Below, one piece after another: positions 24,021 to 38,133 of a DNA stretch of 64,000 nt. The DNA lies in the NCBI GenBank assembly GCA_930367205.1, contig CAKNEZ010000013.1:124001-188000 (forward strand), given 5' to 3'. This DNA comes from Acanthosoma haemorrhoidale. Lineage: Eukaryota; Arthropoda; Insecta; Hemiptera; Acanthosomatidae. Both the position numbers and the translations under genes were made by a program. Each line of letters opens with the position of its first letter. Position 1 is the first letter of the stretch. The notes beneath the pieces are model-generated. The model had not been told where the DNA came from. It did no database searches and saw only the letters and a list, made by a program, of their open reading frames with translations.

Positions 24021-26649
24021 TGACGTCAGTGAGTGTAGGGGGGGGGGAGCTAGTGTGGTGGGGGCCCATCCCGACTTCTTCTAGCCACCTGGTGGCCCGG
24101 CTATATAAGCAGTGGGAGTAGACCGGATTGCCATAACGAACCGGACCGTCACTTGGAACACTACTCTCTATTCTCTCTCTGCACTGGCTTTGCAACTTTA
24201 TTGAAACCGTGGTCTTCTCATTGAACTACTTCTGCATCTTTCTCTCCTTACCTCGCTATCTTTTAGTCCGGCGTTGTCAGACCAGACCCCAAATTTTCCT
24301 ATTGGGAATCTCTGCCTTCGTCTGGCTAAAACTAGCATCTCCTTAGGAGAGACCTCTCCCTCGTGGACAATAGTAGCCCAGGCCCTACAAACTTACCTCG
24401 TAGCGTTTCCTACCAGTCTGCTTTTCTCCGGTTCACACTCGCATTTGGGATCCACACGGTTTTTGCCTACCCTTAGAAACCGAGTTTGAATTCGTGGTCT
24501 TTCCGAGAGCACATAAACTACCTATAAACCTACCCTGTACCTCTTCTCCGGAACATAGTGCTTTGTAGGGGCACACACGTTCTAAAGATCTTATAGAGTC
24601 AGATCTAAGTGAATTGAACCTGCCTGCCGATTAGGTTGGCAGCCAGGGTGAAAGACCACAGGTTCCCCAGATTTATCTCTTATTGGGCGCTCGCCGGACG
24701 GCGGCTAAGAGGTTGTGGTGACCCTAGCCCACGGCGGGCGTCTCCTCCCCACCTTGGGGATCCTCAAATCCGATAACGCCCGACCAAGATGAAGATATAC
24801 ATATTTAGTCATATTGTAGAATATATAGCTCGTAAAATTCTATTTAAACCAAGTTATTCAAATGGCAAACAACATCTCTGGCTCAACACATTCATGCAAT
24901 TATCCATAGAAATTGAAGTAGCATAGCCTATAGATATACTGTGGATGCCTCGTTATTATAACTCCAAAAACTGGCCAGCAATCACGCCTCGAGTCAGCTC
25001 ATCGTCACCTATTAAACCTCCATTCAGTCCGTACTGCTACTACATTGCATTAAGTTAGTCGCGGAGCCAGGGTTAGAGCTCTCTGCGAACACTGATTCAG
25101 TTTCGAATCATTATTGCCGCGTTTAAATTTCGGGAAATCCTAAAAATTTTTATGATCTATATTGGCAATTTTATTTTAGGATAGGAGGGGGCCGTTCTCA
25201 TAGCGCAATTAAAAATATCTTTTTTAAATAACTTTAAAAATTATCTAATATTGAAGTATTCAAATATCTTGTAACTATATAAATGCATTGTTGAAAAGAA
25301 AATCTCCTAGCAATACAAAAAAAAAATTAAATTAATTTAGCGTTTTGCTGGCCTTGGAGAAACTACGCCCATATGATTAGCAGAATATTCCTCGTAAAGA
25401 CGTAATTTAATACACTACTCATATATGAATCCACGTTTATTGGCAATGCACGAAAAGAGCTGACTGTTGTTCCTCAATCCTACTGTATTATCAGATATTC
25501 CTTAGGATCGCTACATTACTTAACATATTCAAACACAAATGCCTGCTTAAAACCCCCCTCCAGAATCCACAATACATTCTAACCGATAGGCCGCCTTAAT
25601 TCGTTTAAGACTTTATGGAACATCCATGAGAAAAGCATTCCGAACCTCTACCCAAAGAGGATCGAAGATTAATTTAACAGTAGGGCTCAACAAGGTATCG
25701 GGTGGTTTGTTTATGGAAACCACCCTTTGCCTGTTGGGCGAAGCCTAAAAGGCAACGAGTCCACGGTTGTGCCTCCTGGGCGGACATGGAAACCAACCGA
25801 TATTACAAAAAGACTTATTTTTGAAAAGTTTTACATTTTATTTAAGTAAGGTGTAAGACTGTCTAAAACCTCAAAAAAATGTGCAACATATTGTTTCATT
25901 TTTTTATGAATCCTTTGAATTATATTCATTTTACGTACATAACTTTGGTTTCTTTCAATGATAGTAAGTATTATAACAAAGTAAAGGCTGGATCAATCAG
26001 AGGAAGTGATATATCTTCCGATACTTAATAATACTTAAAGAACATTAATATATTCAGTCCTCATTTGATATCTATACATTTGTTTTATTATTCATTAGTG
26101 ATTTCTTCCTGGAATACATTTAATTTTTCTACCTAACGGGTCCTACAAATGTTGAGACGACTAAAGGCCCAATGTAATTGAAGTATAGTCAAAGGACCCA
26201 TAGATTGTTGTTGGCAACAAAAAAAGTGAGGAATTTGGGTCAGCTTAAAATTGCCCTTCGCCAGTAAGGCTTTAGCTATACTAAAACTAAATACATCGTA
26301 ATATGAGTTGGCTATCTTTTCAATTCACAATTGGCTACAGTACATTACTAAGAAGTATGTTACTGTGGTTTTCATTGAGCAACAGCAACATTGATAAGCA
26401 ATTATTTATTATGAGCAATTATCCATTGCACGCAAACGTTTTTTTTTGTCCCAGAGATCGATTACATCACCTATATTCGATAATTCACTAACTGAAACTA
26501 AAAATTCGCAATCAACAAAAAAAAAGTCTTCATTGATTCTTTATAAGATTGTTGTGGCCACCTCTTAATTATAAATAATTAAATGTTCCCCTCTTCTCGA
26601 ATCATATTATACCTGTCTATGTTTCAATATTGGTTGTTAATAAAGATTA
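24021..26649 (+). repeat. Unit U8 (block B, 2629 bp)
   Basis: CRE 24021-24028, G-run of 10, TATATAAG 24102-24109. The sequences leading into U8 and U9 share a rare tattatgagc variant (near 23780 and 26408) and both units have the longest G-runs, so they look like a recent duplication. Confidence 0.96.
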
Positions 26650-29278
26650 TGACGTCAGTGAGTGTAGGGGGGGGGGAGCTAGTGTGGTGGGGGCCCATCC
26701 CGACTTCTTCTAGCCACCTGGTGGCCCGGCTATATAAGCAGTGGGAGTAGACCGGATTGCCATAACGAACCGGACCGTCACTTGGAACACTACTCTCTAT
26801 TCTCTCTCTGCACTGGCTTTGCAACTTTATTGAAACCGTGGTCTTCTCATTGAACTACTTCTGCATCTTTCTCTCCTTACCTCGCTATCTTTTAGTCCGG
26901 CGTTGTCAGACCAGACCCCAAATTTTCCTATTGGGAATCTCTGCCTTCGTCTGGCTAAAACTAGCATCTCCTTAGGAGAGACCTCTCCCTCGTGGACAAT
27001 AGTAGCCCAGGCCCTACAAACTTACCTCGTAGCGTTTCCTACCAGTCTGCTTTTCTCCGGTTCACACTCGCATTTGGGATCCACACGGTTTTTGCCTACC
27101 CTTAGAAACCGAGTTTGAATTCGTGGTCTTTCCGAGAGCACATAAACTACCTATAAACCTACCCTGTACCTCTTCTCCGGAACATAGTGCTTTGTAGGGG
27201 CACACACGTTCTAAAGATCTTATAGAGTCAGATCTAAGTGAATTGAACCTGCCTGCCGATTAGGTTGGCAGCCAGGGTGAAAGACCACAGGTTCCCCAGA
27301 TTTATCTCTTATTGGGCGCTCGCCGGACGGCGGCTAAGAGGTTGTGGTGACCCTAGCCCACGGCGGGCGTCTCCTCCCCACCTTGGGGATCCTCAAATCC
27401 GATAACGCCCGACCAAGATGAAGATATACATATTTAGTCATATTGTAGAATATATAGCTCGTAAAATTCTATTTAAACCAAGTTATTCAAATGGCAAACA
27501 ACATCTCTGGCTCAACACATTCATGCAATTATCCATAGAAATTGAAGTAGCATAGCCTATAGATATACTGTGGATGCCTCGTTATTATAACTCCAAAAAC
27601 TGGCCAGCAATCACGCCTCGAGTCAGCTCATCGTCACCTATTAAACCTCCATTCAGTCCGTACTGCTACTACATTGCATTAAGTTAGTCGCGGAGCCAGG
27701 GTTAGAGCTCTCTGCGAACACTGATTCAGTTTCGAATCATTATTGCCGCGTTTAAATTTCGGGAAATCCTAAAAATTTTTATGATCTATATTGGCAATTT
27801 TATTTTAGGATAGGAGGGGGCCGTTCTCATAGCGCAATTAAAAATATCTTTTTTAAATAACTTTAAAAATTATCTAATATTGAAGTATTCAAATATCTTG
27901 TAACTATATAAATGCATTGTTGAAAAGAAAATCTCCTAGCAATACAAAAAAAAAATTAAATTAATTTAGCGTTTTGCTGGCCTTGGAGAAACTACGCCCA
28001 TATGATTAGCAGAATATTCCTCGTAAAGACGTAATTTAATACACTACTCATATATGAATCCACGTTTATTGGCAATGCACGAAAAGAGCTGACTGTTGTT
28101 CCTCAATCCTACTGTATTATCAGATATTCCTTAGGATCGCTACATTACTTAACATATTCAAACACAAATGCCTGCTTAAAACCCCCCTCCAGAATCCACA
28201 ATACATTCTAACCGATAGGCCGCCTTAATTCGTTTAAGACTTTATGGAACATCCATGAGAAAAGCATTCCGAACCTCTACCCAAAGAGGATCGAAGATTA
28301 ATTTAACAGTAGGGCTCAACAAGGTATCGGGTGGTTTGTTTATGGAAACCACCCTTTGCCTGTTGGGCGAAGCCTAAAAGGCAACGAGTCCACGGTTGTG
28401 CCTCCTGGGCGGACATGGAAACCAACCGATATTACAAAAAGACTTATTTTTGAAAAGTTTTACATTTTATTTAAGTAAGGTGTAAGACTGTCTAAAACCT
28501 CAAAAAAATGTGCAACATATTGTTTCATTTTTTTATGAATCCTTTGAATTATATTCATTTTACGTACATAACTTTGGTTTCTTTCAATGATAGTAAGTAT
28601 TATAACAAAGTAAAGGCTGGATCAATCAGAGGAAGTGATATATCTTCCGATACTTAATAATACTTAAAGAACATTAATATATTCAGTCCTCATTTGATAT
28701 CTATACATTTGTTTTATTATTCATTAGTGATTTCTTCCTGGAATACATTTAATTTTTCTACCTAACGGGTCCTACAAATGTTGAGACGACTAAAGGCCCA
28801 ATGTAATTGAAGTATAGTCAAAGGACCCATAGATTGTTGTTGGCAACAAAAAAAGTGAGGAATTTGGGTCAGCTTAAAATTGCCCTTCGCCAGTAAGGCT
28901 TTAGCTATACTAAAACTAAATACATCGTAATATGAGTTGGCTATCTTTTCAATTCACAATTGGCTACAGTACATTACTAAGAAGTATGTTACTGTGGTTT
29001 TCATTGAGCAACAGCAACATTGATAAGCAATTATTTATTATAAGCAATTATCCATTGCACGCAAACGTTTTTTTTTGTCCCAGAGATCGATTACATCACC
29101 TATATTCGATAATTCACTAACTGAAACTAAAAATTCGCAATCAACAAAAAAAAAGTCTTCATTGATTCTTTATAAGATTGTTGTGGCCACCTCTTAATTA
29201 TAAATAATTAAATGTTCCCCTCTTCTCGAATCATATTATACCTGTCTATGTTTCAATATTGGTTGTTAATAAAGATTA
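26650..29278 (+). repeat. Unit U9 (block B, 2629 bp)
   Basis: CRE 26650-26657, G-run of 10, TATATAAG 26731-26738. Nearly identical to U8 through the promoter and leader. Confidence 0.96.
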
Positions 29279-31905
29279 TGACGTCAGTGAGTGTAGGGGG
29301 GGGAGCTAGTGTGGTGGGGGCCCATCCCGACTTCCTCTAGCCACCTGGTGGCCCGGCTATATAAGCAGTGGGAGTAGACCGGATTGCCATAACGAACCGG
29401 ACCGTCACTTGGAACACTACTCTCTATTCTCTCTCTGCACTGGCTTTGCAACTTTATTGAAACCGTGGTCTTCTCATTGAACTACTTCTGCATCTTTCTC
29501 TCCTTACCTCGCTATCTTTTAGTCCGGCGTTGTCAGACCAGACCCCAAATTTTCCTATTGGGAATCTCTGCCTTCGTCTGGCTAAAACTAGCATCTCCTT
29601 AGGAGAGACCTCTCCCTCGTGGACAATAGTAGCCCAGGCCCTACAAACTTACCTCGTAGCGTTTCCTACCAGTCTGCTTTTCTCCGGTTCACACTCGCAT
29701 TTGGGATCCACACGGTTTTTGCCTACCCTTAGAAACCGAGTTTGAATTCGTGGTCTTTCCGAGAGCACATAAACTACCTATAAACCTACCCTGTACCTCT
29801 TCTCCGGAACATAGTGCTTTGTAGGGGCACACACGTTCTAAAGATCTTATAGAGTCAGATCTAAGTGAATTGAACCTGCCTGCCGATTAGGTTGGCAGCC
29901 AGGGTGAAAGACCACAGGTTCCCCAGATTTATCTCTTATTGGGCGCTCGCCGGACGGCGGCTAAGAGGTTGTGGTGACCCTAGCCCACGGCGGGCGTCTC
30001 CTCCCCACCTTGGGGATCCTCAAATCCGATAACGCCCGACCAAGATGAAGATATACATATTTAGTCATATTGTAGAATATATAGCTCGTAAAATTCTATT
30101 TAAACCAAGTTATTCAAATGGCAAACAACATCTCTGGCTCAACACATTCATGCAATTATCCATAGAAATTGAAGTAGCATAGCCTATAGATATACTGTGG
30201 ATGCCTCGTTATTATAACTCCAAAAACTGGCCAGCAATCACGCCTCGAGTCAGCTCATCGTCACCTATTAAACCTCCATTCAGTCCGTACTGCTACTACA
30301 TTGCATTAAGTTAGTCGCGGAGCCAGGGTTAGAGCTCTCTGCGAACACTGATTCAGTTTCGAATCATTATTGCCGCGTTTAAATTTCGGGAAATCCTAAA
30401 AATTTTTATGATCTATATTGGCAATTTTATTTTAGGATAGGAGGGGGCCGTTCTCATAGCGCAATTAAAAATATCTTTTTTAAATAACTTTAAAAATTAT
30501 CTAATATTGAAGTATTCAAATATCTTGTAACTATATAAATGCATTGTTGAAAAGAAAATCTCCTAGCAATACAAAAAAAAAATTAAATTAATTTAGCGTT
30601 TTGCTGGCCTTGGAGAAACTACGCCCATATGATTAGCAGAATATTCCTCGTAAAGACGTAATTTAATACACTACTCATATATGAATCCACGTTTATTGGC
30701 AATGCACGAAAAGAGCTGACTGTTGTTCCTCAATCCTACTGTATTATCAGATATTCCTTAGGATCGCTACATTACTTAACATATTCAAACACAAATGCCT
30801 GCTTAAAACCCCCCTCCAGAATCCACAATACATTCTAACCGATAGGCCGCCTTAATTCGTTTAAGACTTTATGGAACATCCATGAGAAAAGCATTCCGAA
30901 CCTCTACCCAAAGAGGATCGAAGATTAATTTAACAGTAGGGCTCAACAAGGTATCGGGTGGTTTGTTTATGGAAACCACCCTTTGCCTGTTGGGCGAAGC
31001 CTAAAAGGCAACGAGTCCACGGTTGTGCCTCCTGGGCGGACATGGAAACCAACCGATATTACAAAAAGACTTACTTTTGAAAAGTTTTACATTTTATTTA
31101 AGTAAGGTGTAAGACTGTCTAAAACCTCAAAAAAATGTGCAACATATTGTTTCATTTTTTTATGAATCCTTTGAATTATATTCATTTTACGTACATAACT
31201 TTGGTTTCTTTCAATGATAGTAAGTATTATAACAAAGTAAAGGCTGGATGAATCAGAGGAAGTGATATATCTTCCGATACTTAATAATACTTAAAGAACA
31301 TTAATATATTCAGTCCTCATTTGATATCTATACATTTGTTTTATTATTCATTAGTGATTTCTTCCTGGAATACATTTAATTTTTCTACCTAACGGGTCCT
31401 ACAAATGTTGAGACGACTAAAGGCCCAATGTAATTGAAGTATAGTCAAAGGACCCATAGATTGTTGTTGGCAACAAAAAAAGTGAGGAATTTGGGTCAGC
31501 TTAAAATTGCCCTTCGCCAGTAAGGCTTTAGCTATACTAAAACTAAATGCATCGTAATATGAGTTGGCTATCTTTTCAATTCACAATTGGCTACAGTACA
31601 TTACTAAGAAGTATGTTACTGTGGTTTTCATTGAGCAACAGCAACATTGATAAGCAATTATTTATTATAAGCAATTATCCATTGCACGCAAACGTTTTTT
31701 TTTGTCCCAGAGATCGATTACATCACCTATATTCGATAATTCACTAACTGAAACTAAAAATTCGCAATCAACAAAAAAAAAGTCTTCATTGATTCTTTAT
31801 AAGATTGTTGTGGCCACCTCTTAATTATAAATAATTAAATGTTCCCCTCTTCTCGAATCATATTATACCTGTCTATGTTTCAATATTGGTTGTTAATAAA
31901 GATTA
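29279..31905 (+). repeat. Unit U10 (block B, 2627 bp)
   Basis: CRE 29279-29286, G-run of 8, TATATAAG 29358-29365. Private changes include cttcctctag before the CCACCTGG motif and ggatgaatc near 31247. Confidence 0.96.
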
Positions 31906-34524
31906 TGACGTCAGTGAGTGTAGGGGGGGGAGCTAGTGTGGTGGGGGCCCATCCCGACTTCTTCTAGCCACCTGGTGGCCCGGCTATATAAGCAGTGGGA
32001 GTAGACCGGATTGCCATAACGAACCGGACCGTCACTTGGAACACTACTCTCTATTCTCTCTCTGCACTGGCTTTGCAACTTTATTGAAACCGTGGTCTTC
32101 TCATTGAACTACTTCTGCATCTTTCTCTCCTTACCTCGCTATCTTTTAGTCCGGCGTTGTCAAGCCAGACCCCAAATTTTCCTATTGGGAATCTCTGCCT
32201 TCGTCTGGCTAAAACTAGCATCTCCTTAGGAGAGACCTCTCCCTCGTGGACAATAGTAGCCCAGGCCCTACAAACTTACCTCGTAGCGTTTCCTACCAGT
32301 CTGCTTTTCTCCGGTTCACACTCGCATTTGGGATCCACACGGTTTTTGCCTACCCTTAGAAACCGAGTTTGAATTCGTGGTCTTTCCGAGAGCACATAAA
32401 CTACCTATAAACCTACCCTGTACCTCTTCTCCGGAACATAGTGCTTTGTAGGGGCACACACGTTCTAAAGATCTTATAGAGTCAGATCTAAGTGAATTGA
32501 ACCTGCCTGCCGATTAGGTTGGCAGCCAGGGTGAAAGACCACAGGTTCCCCAGATTTATCTCTTATTGGGCGCTCGCCGGACGGCGGCTAAGAGGTTGTG
32601 GTGACCCTAGCCCACGGCGGGCGTCTCCTCCCCACCTTGGGGATCCTCAAATCCGATAACGCCCGACCAAGATGAAGATATACATATTTAGTCATATTGT
32701 AGAATATATAGCTCGTAAAATTCTATTTAAACCAAGTTATTCAAATGGCAAACAACATCTCTGGCTCAACACATTCATGCAATTATCCATAGAAATTGAA
32801 GTAGCATAGCCTATAGATATACTGTGGATGCCTCGTTATTATAACTCCAAAAACTGGCCAGCAATCACGCCTCGAGTCAGCTCATCGTCACCTATTAAAC
32901 CTCCATTCAGTCCGTACTGCTACTACATTGCATTAAGTTAGCCGCGGAGCCAGGGTTAGAGCTCTCTGCGAACACTGATTCAGTTTCGAATCATTATTGC
33001 CGCGTTTAAATTTCGGGAAATCCTAAAAATTTTTATGATCTATATTGGCAATTTTATTTTAGGATAGGAGGGGGCCGTTCTCATAGCGCAATTAAAAATA
33101 TCTTTTTTAAATAACTTTAAAAATTATCTAATATTGAAGTATTCAAATATCTTGTAACTATATAAATGCATTGTTGAAAAGAAAATCTCCTAGCGATACA
33201 AAAAAAAATTAAATTAATTTAGCGTTTTGCTGGCCTTGGAGAAACTACGCCCATATGATTAGCAGAATATTCCTCGTAAAGACGTAATTTAATACACTAC
33301 TCATATATGAATCCACGTTTATTGGCAATGCACGAAAAGAGCTGACTGTTGTTCCTCAATCCTACTGTATTATCAGATATTCCTTAGGATCGCTACATTA
33401 CTTAACATATTCAAACACAAATGCCTGCTTAAAACCCCCCTCCAGAATCCACAATACATTCTAACCGATAGGCCGCCTTAATTCGTTTAAGACTTTATGG
33501 AACATCCATGAGAAAAGCATTCCGAACCTCTACCCAAAGAGGATCGAAGATTAATTTAACAGTAGGGCTCAACAAGGTATCGGGTGGTTTGTTTATGGAA
33601 ACCACCCTTTGCCTGTTGGGCGAAGCCTAAAAGGCAACGAGTCCACGGTTGTGCCTCCTGGGCGGACATGGAAACCAACCGATATTACAAAAAGACTTAT
33701 TTTTGAAAAGTTTTACATTTTATTTAAGTAAGGTGTAAGACTGTCTAAAACCTCAAAAAAATGTGCAACATATTGTTTCATTTTTTTATGAATCCTTTGA
33801 ATTATATTCATTTTACGTACATAACTTTGGTTTCTTTCAATGATAGTAAGTATTATAACAAAGTAAAGGCTGGATCAATCAGAGGAAGTGATATATCTTC
33901 CGAAAATACTTAAAGAACATTAATATATTCAGTCCTCATTTGATATCTATACATTTGTTTTATTATTCATTAGTGATTTCTTCCTGGAATACATTTAATT
34001 TTTCTACCTAACGGGTCCTACAAATGTTGAGACGACTAAAGGACCAATGTAATTGAAGTATAGTCAAAGGACCCATAGATTGTTGTTGGCAACAAAAAAA
34101 GTGAGGAATATGGGTCAGCTTAAAATTGCCCTTCGCCAGTAAGGCTTTAGCTATACTAAAACTAAATACATCGTAATATGAGTTGGCTATCTTTTCAATT
34201 CACAATTGGCTACAGTACATTACTAAGAAGTATGTTACTGTGGTTTTCATTGAGCAACAGCAACATTGATAAGCAATTATTTATTATAAGCAATTATCCA
34301 TTGCACGCAAACGTTTTTTTTTGTGCCAGAGATCGATTACATCACCTACATTCGATAATTCACTAACTGAAACTAAAAATTCGCAATCAACAAAAAAAAA
34401 GTCTTCATTGATTCTTTATAAGATTGTTGTGGCCACCTCTTAATTATAAATAATTAAATGTTCCCCTCTTCTCGAATCATATTATACCTGTCTATGTTTC
34501 AATATTGGTTGTTAATAAAGATTA
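31906..34524 (+). repeat. Unit U11 (block B, 2619 bp)
   Basis: CRE 31906-31913, G-run of 8, TATATAAG 31985-31992. It lacks the 9-bp insertion of U6-U10 (ccgaaaatac near 33901) and has private changes such as caagccag for cagaccag near 32161. The block starts to look less homogeneous from here rightward. Confidence 0.95.
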
Positions 34525-37141
34525 TGACGTCAGTGAGTGTAGGGGGGGAGCTAGAGTGGTGGGGGCCCATCATGACTTCTTCTAGCCACCTGGTGGCCCG
34601 GCTATATAAGCAGTGGAAGTAGACTGGATTGCCATAACGAACCGGACCGTCACTTGGAACACTACTCTCTATTCTCTCTCTGCACTGGCTTTGCAACTTT
34701 ATTGAAACCGTGGTCTTCTCATTGAACTACTTCTGCATCTTTCTCTCCTTACCTCGCTATCTTTTAGTCCGGCGTTGTCAGACCAGACCCCAAATTTTCC
34801 TATTGGGAATCTCTGCCTTCGTCTGGCTAAAACTATCATCTCCTTAGGAGAGACCTCTCCCTCGTGGACAATAGTTGCCCAGGCCCTACAAACTTACCTC
34901 GTAGCGTTTCCTACCAGTCTGCTTTTCTCCGGTTCACACTCGCATTTGGGATCCACACGGTTTTTGCCTACCCTTAGAAACCGAGTGTGAATTCGTGGTC
35001 ATTCCGAGAGCACATAAACTACCTATAAACCTACCCTGTACCTCTTCTCCGGAACATAGTGCTTTGTAGGGGCACACACGTTCTTAAGATCTTATAGAGT
35101 CAGATCTAAGTGAATTGAACCTGCCTGCCGATTAGGTTGGCAGCCAGGGTGAAAGACCACAGGTTCCCCAGATTTATCTCTTATTGGGCGCTCGCCGGAC
35201 GGCGGCTATGAGGTTGTGGTGACCCTAGCCCACGGCGGGCGTCTCCTCCCCACCTTGGGGATCCTCAAATCCGATAACGCCCGACCAAGATGAAGATATA
35301 CAAATTTAGTCATATTGTAGAATATATAGCTCGTAAAATTCTATTTAAACCAAGTTATTCAAATGGCAAACAACATCTCTGGCTCAACACATTCATGCAA
35401 TTATCCATAGAAATTGAAGTAGCATGGCCTATAGATATACTGTGGATGCCTCGTTATTATAACTCCAAAAACTGGCCAGCAATCACGCCTCGAGTCAGCT
35501 CATCGTCACCTATTAAACCTCCATTCAGTCCGTACTGCTACTACATTGCATTAAGTTAGTCGCGGAGCCAGGGTTAGAGCTCTATGCGAACACTGATTCA
35601 GTTTCGAATCATTATTGCCGCGTTTAAATTTCGGGAAATCCTAAAAATTTTTATGATCTATATTGGCAATTTTATTTTAGGATAGGAGGGGGCCGTTCTC
35701 ATAGCGCAATTAAAAATATCTTTTTTAAATAACTTTAAAAATTATCTAATATTGAAGTATTCAAAAAATTGTAACTATATAAATGCATTGTTGAAAAGAA
35801 AATCTCCTAGCAATACAAAAAAAAATTAAATTAATTTAGCGTTTCGCTGGCCTTGGAGAAACTACGCCCATATGATTAGCAGAATATTCCTCGTAAAGAC
35901 GTAATTTAATACACTACTCATATATGAATCCACGTTTATTGGCAATGCACGAAAAGAGCTGACTGTTGTTCCTTAATCCTACTCTATTATCAGATATTCC
36001 TTTGGATCGCTACATTACTTAACATATTCAAACACAAATGCCTGCTTAAAACCCCCCTCCAGAATCCACAATACATTCTAACCGATAGGCCGCCTTAATT
36101 CGTTTAAGACTTTATGGAACATCCATGAGAAAAGCATTCCGAACCTCTACCCAAAGAGGATCGAAGATTAATTTAACAGTAGGGCTCAACAAGGTATCGG
36201 GTGGTTTGTTTATGGAAACCACCCTTTGCCTGTTGGGCGAAGCCTAAAAGGCAACGAGTCCACGGTTGTGCCTCCTGGGCGGACATGGAAACCAACCGAT
36301 ATTACAAAAAGACTTATTTTTGAAAAGTTTTACATTTTATTTAAGTAAGGTGTAAGACTGTCTAAAACCTCAAAAAAATGTGCAACATATTGTTTCATTT
36401 TTTTATGAATCCTTTGAATTATATTCATTTTACGTACATAACTTTGGTTTCTTTCAATGATAGTAAGTATTATAACAAAGTAAAGGCTGGATCAATCAGA
36501 GGAAGTGATATATCTTCCGAAAATACTTAAAGAACATTAATATATTCAGTCCTCATTTGATATCTATACATTTGTTTTATTATTCATTAGTGATTTCTTC
36601 CTGGAATACATTTAATTTTTCTACCTAACGGGTCCTACAAATGTTGAGACGACTAAAGGCCCAATGTAATTGAAGTATAGTCAAAGGACCCATAGATTGT
36701 TGTTGGCAACAAAAAAAGTGAGGAATTTGGGTCAGCTTAAAATTGCCCTTCGCCAGTAAGGCTTTAGCTATACTAAAACTAAATACATCGTAATATGAGT
36801 TGGCTATCTTTTCAATTCACAATTGGCTACAGTACATTACTAAGAAGTATGTTACTGTGGTTTTCATTGAGCAACAGCAACATTGATAAGCAATTAGTTA
36901 TTATAAGCAATTATCCATTGCACGCAAACGTTTTTTTTTGTCCCAGAGATCGATTACATCACCTACATTCGATAATTCACTAACTGAAACTAAAAATTCG
37001 CAATCAACAAAAAAAAAGTCTTCATTGATTCTTTATAAGATTGTTGTGGCCACCTCTTAATTATAAATAATTAAATGTTCCCCTCTTCTCGAATCATATT
37101 ATACCTGTCTATGTTTCAATATTGGTTGTTAATAAAGATTA
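34525..37141 (+). repeat. Unit U12 (block B, 2617 bp, edge copy)
   Basis: CRE 34525-34532, shortest G-run (7), TATATAAG 34603-34610. Several private changes (catcatgac, gtggaagtagactgg, aaaaaattg near 35764), as expected of a copy near the edge of a homogenised block. Confidence 0.95.
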
Positions 37142-38133
37142 TGACGTCAGTGAGTGTAGGGGGGGGGAGCTAGTGTGGTGGGGGCCCATCCCGACTTCTT
37201 CTAGCCACCTGGTGGCCCGGCTATATAAGCAGTGGGAGTAGACCGGATTGCCATAACGAACCGGACCGTCACTTGGAACACTACTCTCTATTCTCTCTCT
37301 GCACTGGCTTTGCAACTTTATTGAAACCGTGGTCTTCTCATTGAACTACTTCTGCATCTTTCTCTCCTTACCTCGCTATCTTTTAGTCCGGCGTTGTCAG
37401 ACCAGACCCCGAATTTTCCTATTGGGAATCTCTGCCTTCGTCTGGCTAAAACTAGCATCTCCTTAGGAGAGACCTCTCCCTCGTGGACAATAGTTGCCCA
37501 GGCCCTACAACTTACCTCGTAGCGTTTCCTACCAGTCTGCTTTTCTCCGGTTCACACTCGCATTTGGGATCCACACGGTTTTTGCCTACCCTTAGAAACC
37601 GAGTGTGAATTCGTGGTCTTTCCGAGAGCACATAAACTACCTATAAACCTACCCTGTACCTCTTCTCCGGAACATAGTGCTTTGTAGGGGCACACACGTT
37701 CTAAAGATCTTATAGAGTCAGATCTAAGTGAATTGAACCTGCCTGCCGATTAGGTTGGCAGCCAGGGTGAAAGACCACAGGTTCCCCAGATTTATCTCTT
37801 ATTGGGCGCTCGCCTGACGGCGGTTAAGAGGTTGTGGTGACCCTAGCCCACGGCGGGCGTCTCCTCCCCACCTTGGGGATCCTCAAATCCGATAACGCCC
37901 GACCAAGATGAAGATATACATATTTAGTCATATTGTAGAATATATAGCTCGTAAAATTCTATTTAAACCAAGTTATTCAAATGGCAAACAACATCTCTGG
38001 CTCAACACATTCATGCAATTATCCATAGAAATTGAAGTAGCATGGCCTATAGATATACTGTGGATGCCTCGTTATTATAACTCCAAAAACTGGCCAGCAA
38101 TCACGCCTCGAGTCAGCTCATCATCACCTATTA

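Noticed and set aside
23995..24195. 66-codon minus-strand frame over the promoter in U8 and U9
   Set aside because: Shadow of the promoter and leader sequence; absent as an open frame in most other units, where the G-run length differs.
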